From Planctomycetes bacterium B3_Pla (GTDB lineage Bacteria; Planctomycetota; Phycisphaerae; Sedimentisphaerales; Anaerobacaceae), in the NCBI GenBank assembly GCA_005223045.1, contig NJBM01000006.1, positions 186,001 through 250,000 on the forward strand: a stretch of 64,000 nt of DNA, read 5' to 3'. The notes beneath the pieces were generated by a model, which saw only the letters and a program-made list of their open reading frames with translations, ran no database searches and was not told the origin of the DNA. Each line of letters begins with the position of its first letter. Within the stretch, counting starts at the first letter, position 1. Shown here piece after piece: positions 23,838 through 31,891 of the stretch. A program made the position numbers and the translations under genes.

Positions 23838-24125
23838 TGAATCTTATGGAGAAGTGTTCTGAAGGTCTTCTCGTGTTTCGCTCTTGACTTTCTGCCACGG
23901 GGAAGGTTGCCTGTTCGACGGTAAGCCGGCAGTAAGAGAGAAGCACCGGATCGCTTGGATTGACGGCCGCCTTCCACTGCGAAGGAATGTGAAACGCGAG
24001 GAACGACCCTTCTTCCTGAAATACCGGCTTCAACTTTACCGGAAAAGGCTGCCTCGGAAAGGACTTACTTAAAAAACAGAGGGCTAACGGATTGGTGATT
24101 AGCCTGAGATTTGGAGGTAAGGACA
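23838..24125 (+). ncRNA. Structured 5' leader or independent small RNA
   Basis: No good ORF fills this 290-nt stretch downstream of the strong promoter. It can fold: the arms CTCTT (23881-23885) + CTGCC (23892-23896) pair with GGCAG (23938-23942) + AAGAG (23944-23948), and CCTTC / GAAGG gives a second hairpin just after 23970. I do not recognise a known riboswitch class. It ends in GGAGG, the ribosome binding site of the next gene. Confidence 0.3.
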
Positions 24126-24347
24126 ATGATTCTGGAAAATGCCGTAAACAAGCTCGCCGAGTATTCCACGTGGCTGTATTACAGGCAATGGGAGAGATGG
24201 GAGCTGCTGACGATAGCCGCAGCGGGCGTTTTTCTGCTGTTGCTGGTGGGAGGGGCTCGCCGGAAAGTAAAGGCCAACGTCAGGCAATTGCGAGAACGCT
24301 CGCCGATCATCGGCATCAGATTGGCCGGCCGCGGAGTCAGGCGGTGA
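24126..24347 (+). CDS. Small single-span membrane protein
   Basis: 73 residues from the ATG at 24126, which has GGAGG nine bases upstream. A charged, aromatic N-terminal helix (NKLAEYSTWLYYRQWERWE) precedes one membrane span (LLTIAAAGVFLLLLVG, about residues 30-46) and a basic cytoplasmic tail (GARRKVKANVRQLRERS). It lies between the strong promoter at 23803 and the haemagglutinin-type gene, and is probably the first gene of that transcript. I do not recognise the family; it may assist secretion of the large protein downstream or be unrelated. Confidence 0.6.
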   Translation: MILENAVNKLAEYSTWLYYRQWERWELLTIAAAGVFLLLLVGGARRKVKANVRQLRERSPIIGIRLAGRGVRR

Positions 24348-24411
24348 GCAATTGAGGGCCTGCAAAGCCGTCTCCTAAACGGCATCTGCGACGCCCTGTG
24401 ACCGTGATACA

Positions 24412-24430
24412 CCGGGACGATTTGTCCCGG
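24412..24430 (+). other. Perfect 7-bp hairpin upstream of haemagglutinin-type gene
   Basis: CCGGGAC (24412-24418), loop GATTT, GTCCCGG (24424-24430). There is no U-run after it, so it is not a typical terminator. It could stabilise the downstream mRNA segment after processing. Confidence 0.35.
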
Positions 24431-24508
24431 AGCAGGATATAACAGCACATATAGTTTACGGATAGAACGGTAACTGAGAACTGTTACACTTGTCAAGGAG
24501 GAAGTACG

Positions 24509-27064
24509 ATAGCGCCAACAAGACAAACATCAGGGGGATCGTATCTCAAACAAGCAATTATATGGTGGCTGACATTCTGCCTGGTTTTGAACACTTCGCT
24601 GCCGCTTGTATTGGCAGGGCCGATTGGCGGTATTGTCGATACCGGGCCCGGCGGCGGAGGCGGCGCTATTATCAGCTACAATACCGGCACGTACGGCAAC
24701 ACAACTCAAGTTGACGTTCTTACTGACCGGACGATTATCAACTGGAGCAGCCTGGATACAGCCGGCGGCGCCGTGGACGTCCGCGAAACGCTCTCGTTCT
24801 CACAGGGCGGTCTCACCGATTCGGCCGTGCTCAACAGGGTATCGGGAGCCGCTACGCAATTCAACGGCGATCTGGTCGCCGACGGTATGCGAATCTTCAT
24901 CGTAAATCCCGCCGGTGTCGTCTTCGGTGGAGGCTCCACCGTCAACGTTACACAGTTGGTCGCCTCCGGGCTTGGAATGTCAAACGGAGCGTTCCACGCG
25001 GTTTTGAACGATGCGGCCAACCAAATGGTCTTCGAAGGAGGCGACGGCGAGGTGCAGAACTTCGGGCAGATTGATGCCGAAAAGGTCTATCTCGTCGGCA
25101 AAAAGGTCTTCAATGCAGGCTCGATTGTGGCTCCCGGAGGTTTGGTGGTAATGGCTGCCGGCGATAGGGTGCTACTCGGCCAGGACGGAAGCAATGTTCT
25201 GGTCGAAATCCAAGCCGATCCTCTGGACCCGTCCGCAGACATTACCAATGGAGGCTCGATAAGCGCCGACAACGGAACGATAGTCCTTGCCGCGGGCGAC
25301 ACATTTTCCAGGGCCATCAGCAACGTCGGCACTTTAGCTGCATTGGGCGGCACGATAACAGCCAGCGCGGCTCGCATTGAAAACAGCGGCACAATCAGCG
25401 CCAATGCTGGCGGCGCCGTGAACCTGACTGCCGGCGAGGCGATTGTGCTCGAAGGAGGCAGCACAACAACAGCCGACGGCGGCTCGCTGCTGGTTGACGC
25501 ACCCGAACTTACCATCGCAGACGGCAACATTCCCGCCGGAGCGCCGCCGGACAACACGCTCTATGAGAAATGGCTCGAGGGCTGCTTGCAAGCCGGGACG
25601 GACATCGAATTGGTCGCCCATTCGAGCATAAATGGAAACATCTTCGTGGAGAATATCAGCGACGGTGAAATCACGGGCGGCAGCGGCGATATTGTCCTTC
25701 GCACGACTTATAACACGGGCGGCATTACATTCCTGCCGGAGACCGAGGGCGACCCTATCACTACTGCAATCCACACTGCCGAAGGCGGCGATATTTACAT
25801 GCTGGCAGGCGAAGGCGGCATTACGGTCGGCGATATTAGCACCGAAGTGCCTTCGGAGGACAAAATTACCGAACCCGGAAAGATCTGGCTGTTTACCAAT
25901 AATTACGGCGACATTGAAACAGGCCAATTGACGGTATATGGGGGCAGTCTTGACGAAGTCTCGATCAGTGCCAGCGGCAATCTGACGATCAACGGAAACG
26001 TTGAGACGGTCACGAATCAGGTGCCCTCCGACTCAAAGGAAGTCGGCAAGGCCCAGGCATGCCTGGGATCCGTTTACGGCGATGTACTGATAAATGGTGC
26101 CGTCATAGTCAATGCTCACGGCAAACAGGGCAGCACCGCCGACATCCATATTGACGCAGGTAAAAATATAACGGTGAACCTTGAACCAAGCCAGCAAATA
26201 GACGCATCTGCCAACACTTCGGAGCTTGGCCCCGCTCAGGCGTCAGTATCTCTTCACGCCGGCAGGAATCCGGAGGGGCCGGGCGTTATTTCCATCATTG
26301 GCGGCGGCAGCACTCCGGTTCACGTTTCTGCTAAAGCCGGCGGAGGAGCCGGAAGCGTCGATATCACATCGAACGGCGATCCTGTCTATTGGGACCAGAC
26401 GGATATCGACGCTCACGCAGTATTGGATATCGATGACAATCGTTCTGCCGACTGTGCCGATTGCCCGATGCCGCCGTTTGTGCTGCCGATACAGTTGCTG
26501 GAGATACTGCCGCCGGCTCTGCCCGACGTGCTGCCGAATGTCACGCTCGCACCGGGTCTTAAAAGAATTGAATTGGAATACCTGGGCTGCACGACTTTGA
26601 TGAGCTGGGCCGCCGACGAGCTGAACATCGACCGGCGAGCGATGCAGATTTGGGTGGTCAACGTCCTGGCCTCGACCAGGGAAATACAGCCGTGTAATGC
26701 CTGCGCAAGGCTCAAGCAGGCCGCTATGGTCCTGCAGGATGTCGAGGGGACCCGTGCGGCGGCTTTGGCACAGGTGGTCAATGAGTTCGCGTTGGGGGCT
26801 GCTTCGTTGTCCGAGAAGCAGGAGGCGTCGATTGCCGGCGCTATAGTAAACGATGTTACAGGTAACAGACGCTACGCCGCGGCCGGAGAATATCTCGATG
26901 CCCTCGCGCAATACGTCGGCGTTCTGAGAGATGAATTGGGCTTTTCCACCGAGCAGGCCCTGGCTATCGCAGTGGACAATTATGTCCTGGGCCTGGTGGA
27001 CAGCCAAAATGCAAGCGTTGCCGCATACGTTTCGGCAAGATTGGCAGAACTGGGAGGAATATAG
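24509..27064 (+). CDS. Filamentous-haemagglutinin-type secreted protein, apparent AUA start
   Basis: 851 residues if translation begins at ATA 24509; the first canonical start in frame is TTG 24587 (825 residues). The upstream start is preferred because GGAGG ends 7 bases before the ATA and the added residues complete a signal peptide (APTRQTSGGSYLKQ, then AIIWWLTFCLVLNTSLPLVLA), which the TTG start would cut in half. The N-terminal 170 residues are the TPS/haemagglutination-activity domain (TIINWSSLDTAG, VLNRVSGAATQFNGDL, MRIFIVNPAGVVFGGGSTV). A beta-helix follows to about residue 650, then a helical C-terminal domain with four Cys (CADC and CNAC). No TpsB partner is in the window. Confidence 0.75.
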   Translation: MAPTRQTSGGSYLKQAIIWWLTFCLVLNTSLPLVLAGPIGGIVDTGPGGGGGAIISYNTGTYGNTTQVDVLTDRTIINWSSLDTAGGAVDVRETLSFSQGGLTDSAVLNRVSGAATQFNGDLVADGMRIFIVNPAGVVFGGGSTVNVTQLVASGLGMSNGAFHAVLNDAANQMVFEGGDGEVQNFGQIDAEKVYLVGKKVFNAGSIVAPGGLVVMAAGDRVLLGQDGSNVLVEIQADPLDPSADITNGGSISADNGTIVLAAGDTFSRAISNVGTLAALGGTITASAARIENSGTISANAGGAVNLTAGEAIVLEGGSTTTADGGSLLVDAPELTIADGNIPAGAPPDNTLYEKWLEGCLQAGTDIELVAHSSINGNIFVENISDGEITGGSGDIVLRTTYNTGGITFLPETEGDPITTAIHTAEGGDIYMLAGEGGITVGDISTEVPSEDKITEPGKIWLFTNNYGDIETGQLTVYGGSLDEVSISASGNLTINGNVETVTNQVPSDSKEVGKAQACLGSVYGDVLINGAVIVNAHGKQGSTADIHIDAGKNITVNLEPSQQIDASANTSELGPAQASVSLHAGRNPEGPGVISIIGGGSTPVHVSAKAGGGAGSVDITSNGDPVYWDQTDIDAHAVLDIDDNRSADCADCPMPPFVLPIQLLEILPPALPDVLPNVTLAPGLKRIELEYLGCTTLMSWAADELNIDRRAMQIWVVNVLASTREIQPCNACARLKQAAMVLQDVEGTRAAALAQVVNEFALGAASLSEKQEASIAGAIVNDVTGNRRYAAAGEYLDALAQYVGVLRDELGFSTEQALAIAVDNYVLGLVDSQNASVAAYVSARLAELGGI

Positions 27065-27168
27065 CGTATTGCGTATTGCGTGAAGCGTATAGGTTCTCCC
27101 TTATGGACGCCTTACGGTGTTGCCCGCTAAAAACTATACGCTATCCGCTAAACGCTGTACGCTAAATA
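27064..27168. repeat. Two opposed heptanucleotide arrays after the haemagglutinin-type gene
   Basis: Starting at the stop codon: GCGTATT GCGTATT GCGTGAA GCGTATA (27064-27091). Then, inverted, CTATACG CTATCCG CTAAACG CTGTACG CTAAATA (27134-27168). GCGTATAG and CTATACGC can pair, making a long imperfect hairpin. The 7-base phase is kept within each array. Confidence 0.7.
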
Positions 27169-27625
27169 ATCGCTGAAAAGCCCTTTATTGGCGCAGTAAT
27201 GGCGTTTTAACGGTCACGCGTGCGAGAAAAATCTTTTTTTTAGAACTTTTTCCTTTGGGCCATCGTTTAAAAATTGTAAAATAGTAATTTAGTATGATGT
27301 GAGTGGTGGTGGAAGCGGCATGGAGGACATGCGAGCTTTCCCCCTGTGAAGATATAATAGAAGGAGTTTGTAGAGTGGGACCGGCCTTGAGCGAAGTCGA
27401 AGGGTTGTCCCATAGAAGTTTTTAATAGCGAACTTTTTTGGATCGTGAAGCCGTGGGGGAGAAAGGAGGTTGAAGCGGAGGACATAAAAGAACACATACG
27501 CAGGCAACGGACTGCGTTGTGACATCGTGTAAGGGAGTAAAGAGGGTTTTGCCCGTGGACGCACGGCCACAAAATGACCCAAAAATGAAGTTAACTTCAA
27601 ACAAAATTCAATTAGGAGAAAGAAA
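27169..27625. other. Long intergenic/leader stretch
   Basis: About 460 bases before the secreted-protein gene at 27626. It holds no convincing gene. A hairpin element at 27376-27412 has arms TGGGAC and GTCCCA around CCTTGAGCGAAGTCGAAGGG, a wording I know from dispersed repeats in many bacteria. A possible -10 TAAAAT lies at 27277-27282, with only a weak -35. Confidence 0.4.
27376..27412. repeat. TGGGAC...GTCCCA hairpin element with GAGCGAAGTCGAAGG core
   Basis: TGGGAC (27376-27381) pairs with GTCCCA (27407-27412); the interior CTT(GAGCGAAGTCG)AAG extends the hairpin. Single copy in this window. It resembles a family of small mobile palindromes that are spread widely in bacterial genomes. Confidence 0.5.
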
Positions 27626-28429
27626 ATGAAAAAGATAGTAATCACAAGTCTGATAGTAATGATGGTCGCCGGGACAACATTTGCAGCCCCGGAAGGTATT
27701 CCCGATGCCGAGAGGTTGTATAAGTTTAACATCATCGGTGTGGAGAATGAAAAGAGTATGGATCAGGGCTCCGGCAAAGTTATCTTTGTCGATCTTAATG
27801 GAAAGAGTAAGATCAACCTGGTCTGTAGTGATGACGAGGAAGTTTTAGCTCTGTATCCTGATCTTGAAGAGGGTTCGTTCGACATTCTCGACAAGAACGC
27901 CACCAATGACGATGGTGCTATTTTAGCACTTCCCGACCCTGATCTTGATCCTTACATTGTCGGTGAAAAAGGCGATGCTGATGTGTGGTCAGCCTATTCG
28001 TTATATATTCGTCCTCTCGGCAAGCCGGGCGGATGGGCAACAATCACCACATGCGCCGATTTGCTGGACAGCACATTTGCGGGCCTCCTCCCTGGAAAAC
28101 TGGTAAGCGTTCTGAACCGCGAAGGTGATCTCGGTGGCTTTTGTTCCATCGAACAGGTTGGCAAGGAAATTACGGAGCGCCCCAAAGGCAAGAGCGTCTT
28201 CACTAACGTAACGGCAGAGCTTTTAACCATCGTTTTCCAGGTCACAGTGGATCTTGATGGAGATGGAATTGCTGATGAAACGGTTTGCGTGCGCGTTCCT
28301 ATCTTTGATGACATCATCGAGAACGAATACTGGGAATATGACAACCACGGTCTGAAGCTTCTTCAGGTTTGGATCTACGATAACGAAACTGACGTATCAG
28401 AAGGCGATGGCGAATTGGAAGGTTGTTAA
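27626..28429 (+). CDS. Secreted acidic protein of unknown function
   Basis: 267 residues with a signal peptide (KKIVITSLIVMMVAGTTFAA) and a good ribosome binding site (TTAGGAGAAAG). The mature protein is acidic, with EEVLALYPDLEEGSFDILDKN and a possible Ca2+ loop DLDGDGIADETVC. Cysteines are few (CSDDEE, TTCADLL, GGFCSI, ETVCVRV and the final Cys). I do not recognise the family; it appears to be an extracellular single-domain beta protein. A strong terminator about 100 bases after the stop ends its transcript, so it is probably monocistronic. Confidence 0.6.
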   Translation: MKKIVITSLIVMMVAGTTFAAPEGIPDAERLYKFNIIGVENEKSMDQGSGKVIFVDLNGKSKINLVCSDDEEVLALYPDLEEGSFDILDKNATNDDGAILALPDPDLDPYIVGEKGDADVWSAYSLYIRPLGKPGGWATITTCADLLDSTFAGLLPGKLVSVLNREGDLGGFCSIEQVGKEITERPKGKSVFTNVTAELLTIVFQVTVDLDGDGIADETVCVRVPIFDDIIENEYWEYDNHGLKLLQVWIYDNETDVSEGDGELEGC

Positions 28430-28525
28430 TAATCGGTTCATATTGTGTTAAACTTTTGAACAGCGATAGAACAAAAGTAGGACAGTAATAAGAACCATAG
28501 AAGTGAACAACGACTAAGTCTTTTA

Positions 28526-28553
28526 GGGCTGGTGCCAAGCACCAGCCCTTTTT
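28526..28553 (+). terminator. Rho-independent terminator
   Basis: Stem GGGCTGGTGC (28526-28535) / GCACCAGCCC (28539-28548), a 3-base loop CAA and TTTTT (28549-28553). It ends the transcript of the secreted-protein gene at 27626. Confidence 0.9.
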
Positions 28554-28641
28554 CAGTTTTTGGGAGCAGACGTACTATATCACACCTTTTTCGTTGAGAG
28601 AGATATTCGACAAGAGTATAATTTTAGCCAGGTTAATATAA

Positions 28642-29676
28642 ATGAGAGATTCGCGTATGATGCATTACTGTAAAATTTGGTTGGTTGTAATTGTCACATT
28701 AGTCTTGCTTGTTCAGACCGGCTGTCAGGAGCAGTCTAAGACGCCGGATATATCCAAAGCCGAAGGAGCACCGAGGATCACATTCGAAGACACCGTTTAT
28801 GATTTCGGCGAAGTCTCATCGAGTAAGAAGTACACAGGACAGTTCAATTTTTCAAATACCGGAAGTGGTATTCTGAAAATAAACGACGTAAAGAAATGCT
28901 GCGGCGCCGTGGTGACTCTCGATAAGAAGGAACTGGCGCCCGGCGAGAGCGGCACACTGAAAGTGGAATACACTACAAACCCGCGTTCGGGATCAATGGC
29001 CCGGTCGATCCGCGTCTTTAGTAACGACGAAACTAATCCTAAAATGGCATTGACTATCAAGGCTAAGGTCGTCCAAAAGATCAAATCTCAACCTTCGAGA
29101 GTCGATCTTCTGTTCAACAAAGAGAACATCGACTGCCCCAAGATTACGATAATGAGTCTGGATAACCAGCCGTTTTCTATCACATCGTTCCAATCGACCG
29201 GCGATACCATTACCGCCGACATTGACCCTTCTGCAGAAGCGACAGAGTTTGTGCTTGAACCAAAGGTCGATCTTCAGAAGCACAAAAAGCGCTCGGCCGG
29301 ATTGATCGCCATCAGTCTGACGCATCCGGAACTTGACAAGATTACAGTACGTTTCACCACGAAGCAACGATTCGAATCAAAACCGACGGGCGTTTTTCTC
29401 TTAAATCCTAGACCACAAGAGCCAAACATCAATAAAGTCTCTATCGTGAGCAACTACAATGAGGAATTCGAGATTGAGTCCACGTCATCGGAAAAAGGCA
29501 TGGCAAAGGTAATAAACCAGCGAGCGATTAAAGGCGGTTATCGGTTGGAGGTGGAAATAACGCCGCCTCCACCCGACGAAACGCGCATGTTTACAGATGT
29601 GGTGAACGTGCGTCTAAAAGGAGGAGAAACACTGGCAATAAAGTGCTACGTGCGGTATGTGGATAAGGACGAGTGA
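28642..29676 (+). CDS. DUF1573 lipoprotein, paralogue 2
   Basis: 344 residues. The lipoprotein signal ends VLLVQTGC, after MMHYCKIWLVVIV; the ATG at 28657 or 28660 could also be used. The domain starts ITFEDTVYDFGEVSSSKKYTGQF and contains FSNTGSGILKINDVKKCCGAVVTL and APGESGTLKVEYTT, then two further beta domains ending in RLKGGETLAIKCYVRYVDKDE. That ending is nearly identical to paralogue 3, which starts 87 bases downstream, so these two are a recent tandem duplication. Both lack the long Pro/Ala linker of paralogue 1. Role unknown; periplasm-facing. Confidence 0.8.
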   Translation: MRDSRMMHYCKIWLVVIVTLVLLVQTGCQEQSKTPDISKAEGAPRITFEDTVYDFGEVSSSKKYTGQFNFSNTGSGILKINDVKKCCGAVVTLDKKELAPGESGTLKVEYTTNPRSGSMARSIRVFSNDETNPKMALTIKAKVVQKIKSQPSRVDLLFNKENIDCPKITIMSLDNQPFSITSFQSTGDTITADIDPSAEATEFVLEPKVDLQKHKKRSAGLIAISLTHPELDKITVRFTTKQRFESKPTGVFLLNPRPQEPNINKVSIVSNYNEEFEIESTSSEKGMAKVINQRAIKGGYRLEVEITPPPPDETRMFTDVVNVRLKGGETLAIKCYVRYVDKDE

Positions 29677-29762
29677 CTACCCCGCGGCAGTTTCTTTGTT
29701 TCCGAGAAAACGGTAGAGAATGTATGATTTGGATCGTTGGGTCTTACTTGAGAGGTGCATAT

Positions 29763-30848
29763 ATGAGACGCTATTGCTTGAGTTTACTTGCTCTTATTGT
29801 TGCTTTCATTTTGCTTTTGCAGGTTGGCTGCCAAGAGCAGACTAAGGTGCCGGATGAGTCCACGGTTGCACCAGTGGCGGCCGAGCCGGAGACTGTTCGA
29901 GATGAAGCAAAGACCGAAGTCGACGCTGTCCAGAAAGTACCGGAAATCACATTCGAGAAGACCATCCATGATTTCGGCGAAGTTGCCGCAGGCCAGAAGT
30001 ACAGCGGCCAGTTCAAATTCACTAATACCGGAGACGACCTGCTGAAAATCACGGAGGTCAAGAGGTGCTGCGGCGCCGTGACTAAGCTGAGCAAGGAGGA
30101 GCTTGAGCCGGGTGAAAGCGGCCTGTTGAACGTCGAGTACAAATCGGGCCTGCGCGCCGGTCTGATAAGCCGACGGCTCTATGTTAGCAGCAACGATAAG
30201 AAAAATCCGAAGGTTACACTGACCATAAAAGCCAAAATTGTGCCGAAAGTCGAATATGAGCCTAAGAGGATAAGACTGGTGCTCAACGATCAAAACGCCG
30301 GCTGCCCGAACATTACACTCACCAGTCTCGACAAGAAGCCTTTTTCCATAAAGACCTTCCAATCTACAGGAGGCAGCATAACGGCCGAGTTGGACGCCTC
30401 GGCTGAAGCGACAAAGTTTGTGCTTGAACCCAAAGTCGATCTGGAAAAGTTGAAAAGTCGTTCGGCCGGCTATATCAGCATCGGCCTGACTCATCCGGAG
30501 CTTAACAGGGTCACCATTTACTTTAGCACGCTGCAGCGATTTCAGGTCACACCCCGATCCATAATGCTCTACAATCCCGAGCCGCAGGAGCCGACGGTAA
30601 CGAGGGTGACCGTGGCAAGCAACTACGGCGAGGATTTTGAGATCGAATCGACGTCATCTCAGAACGGCCTTGCAAAGGTCCTGAGCCGGCGGAAAACGGC
30701 CAAGGGCTATCAGCTCGAGGTCGAAATAACGCCGCCGCCCCCGGACGATACGGGCAAAGCCACGGATATGCTGTACGTACAGCTTAAAGACGATGAGAAA
30801 CTGTCGATCAAGTGCTACGTGCGTTATGTAGATAAAGACGAGCAATAA
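29763..30848 (+). CDS. DUF1573 lipoprotein, paralogue 3
   Basis: 361 residues from the ATG at 29763, chosen because AGAGGTG precedes it and the lipoprotein signal begins there (MRRYCLSLLALIVAFILLLQ, then VGC). The longer frame from 29673 overlaps the previous stop and adds a non-signal-like stretch. The DUF1573 domain starts ITFEKTIHDFGEVAAGQKYSGQF, with KCCGAV replaced by RCCGAV, and the protein ends LKDDEKLSIKCYVRYVDKDEQ. It shares most of its length with paralogue 2. A short acidic linker (about 28-55) separates the lipid anchor from the domain. Confidence 0.82.
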   Translation: MRRYCLSLLALIVAFILLLQVGCQEQTKVPDESTVAPVAAEPETVRDEAKTEVDAVQKVPEITFEKTIHDFGEVAAGQKYSGQFKFTNTGDDLLKITEVKRCCGAVTKLSKEELEPGESGLLNVEYKSGLRAGLISRRLYVSSNDKKNPKVTLTIKAKIVPKVEYEPKRIRLVLNDQNAGCPNITLTSLDKKPFSIKTFQSTGGSITAELDASAEATKFVLEPKVDLEKLKSRSAGYISIGLTHPELNRVTIYFSTLQRFQVTPRSIMLYNPEPQEPTVTRVTVASNYGEDFEIESTSSQNGLAKVLSRRKTAKGYQLEVEITPPPPDDTGKATDMLYVQLKDDEKLSIKCYVRYVDKDEQ

Positions 30849-30896
30849 TCCGCCGCTTCAAATTTTTCAGACAGGATCAACGGGGTTTACAAAGAT

Positions 30897-30924
30897 GTAG
30901 GGGCGATCCCATGTGGTTGCCCTT
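30897..30924. repeat. GTAGGGGC...TGCCC palindromic element, copy 2
   Basis: Reads GTAGGGGCGATCCCATGTGG then TTGCCCTT. It shares GTAGGGGC, CCCATGTG and TGCCCT with copy 1 at 18221-18251. The arms GGGC-N-A and T-GCCC pair around CATGTG. It lies directly after the third DUF1573 gene. Confidence 0.5.
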
Positions 30925-31000
30925 TGACCTATACAATCGCAGGGCGGATTTTTCCTATCCACTTCATTCGCTCCGCTCATTCAATGGTTACCACCCGCCG

Positions 31001-31035
31001 CAATACGCAATACGACATACGCAATACGACATACG
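31001..31035. repeat. Heptanucleotide array (MRATACG)x5
   Basis: CAATACG CAATACG ACATACG CAATACG ACATACG, in perfect 7-base phase. It ends just before the stop of the small His-rich lipoprotein gene on the minus strand. Confidence 0.75.
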
Positions 31036-31049
31036 ATTCAATACCTTTG

Positions 31050-31241
31050 TCAGCGGTGCCGGCCCACATGGCGGTGGCCGTGCGGGTATATGGGCGGACA
31101 AGGGATATGTGGCGGGCCTGTAACGATTACTGCGCCGTGTCCGGGGCCGTGGCCGTGCCTGCCATGGTGACTGACTATGGTGCATCCGGCCAGAGGCATT
31201 AGCAACGCTACGATTATGATTGTCAGTATTAGCCGTTTCAT
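31050..31241 (-). CDS. Small His-rich lipoprotein
   Basis: 63 residues. ATG at 31241 has AGGAGC seven bases upstream. A clean lipoprotein signal (KRLILTIIIVALLMPLAGC, Cys20) is followed by a short mature part rich in His and Gly (HHGRHGHGPGHG, PHGHRHVGRHR): ten of the last 43 residues are His. Such tails bind Ni, Zn or Cu in other proteins, so it may be a metal-buffering outer-membrane or periplasmic peptide. No transporter or chaperone gene is next to it. Short length makes the call less sure, but the signal and ribosome binding site are both good. Confidence 0.65.
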   Translation of the reverse strand: MKRLILTIIIVALLMPLAGCTIVSHHGRHGHGPGHGAVIVTGPPHIPCPPIYPHGHRHVGRHR

Positions 31242-31441
31242 TTTCGCGCTCCTTTCGCTGCCTTGTTCGTTTTGTCTATGTCTCTACTAATATAAGGCGG
31301 CAAGAGCAGAGGAAGTAACGGATTGTAAGGCAGAATACAGGAGACAAAAGAGGGTGTCGGGGGAATCGCCGGTCAGCCCCGGCCCCCGCTGTGGCGGTTT
31401 GGCGCTAAAGATAGCACTGCAAAGAACCGATAACCGGTAGT

Positions 31442-31849
31442 ATGGAAACAGACTCAGCCATACGCGATAGCACGCAGCAGTCAACGCAGCAGCAAGAGAC
31501 GATATTGGGCAGAGACACTGCTCAGATGAAGAAATGCCCTTTCTGCGCCGAGCGGATTCTTGCCGAGGCGATCAAGTGCCGGTATTGCGGCGAATTTCTT
31601 GACGGCGCCGCGCGTGCCGCACCAACTCCTCAGCCTAAGAAATGGTACTTGGCCACCGGGAGTATGGTCATTGCCCTGCTGTGTTTCGGGCCGGTGGCCC
31701 TTCCCGTAGTGTGGCTGAATCCACGATACAGATCCATAACCAAGGCGATCATCACCGTGATCGTTTTGGCCGTGACGGCTCTTTGTATCTACCTGGTGGT
31801 TTACGTTTCCGGACACACGCTGCGCCAGCTCAACGAATTAGGTTTGTAA
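31442..31849 (+). CDS. Zinc-ribbon membrane protein
   Basis: 135 residues from ATG 31442; MKKCPFC at 31526 is an alternative start and neither has a strong ribosome binding site. A zinc ribbon with two CxxC pairs (KKCPFCAERILAEAIKCRYCGEFL, split here as CPFC and CRYC) comes first, then a Pro/Ala linker and two membrane spans (SMVIALLCFGPVALPVVWL and AIITVIVLAVTALCIYLVVY). This layout is common for small bacterial membrane proteins of unknown role. It is probably a cytoplasmic zinc ribbon tethered to the inner membrane. Confidence 0.65.
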   Translation: METDSAIRDSTQQSTQQQETILGRDTAQMKKCPFCAERILAEAIKCRYCGEFLDGAARAAPTPQPKKWYLATGSMVIALLCFGPVALPVVWLNPRYRSITKAIITVIVLAVTALCIYLVVYVSGHTLRQLNELGL

Positions 31850-31891
31850 TCAGTATGACAATAGTGAGAATTAAAAGTTCTCACACACGTT

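Noticed and set aside
24412..24430. CCGGGAC hairpin as transcription terminator
   Set aside because: No U-run follows, and the downstream gene appears to belong to the same transcript.
27267..27735. Minus-strand frames of 101 and 148 codons before the secreted-protein gene
   Set aside because: They run through the GAGCGAAGTCGAAGG palindrome, a known source of spurious frames, and oppose a real gene start.
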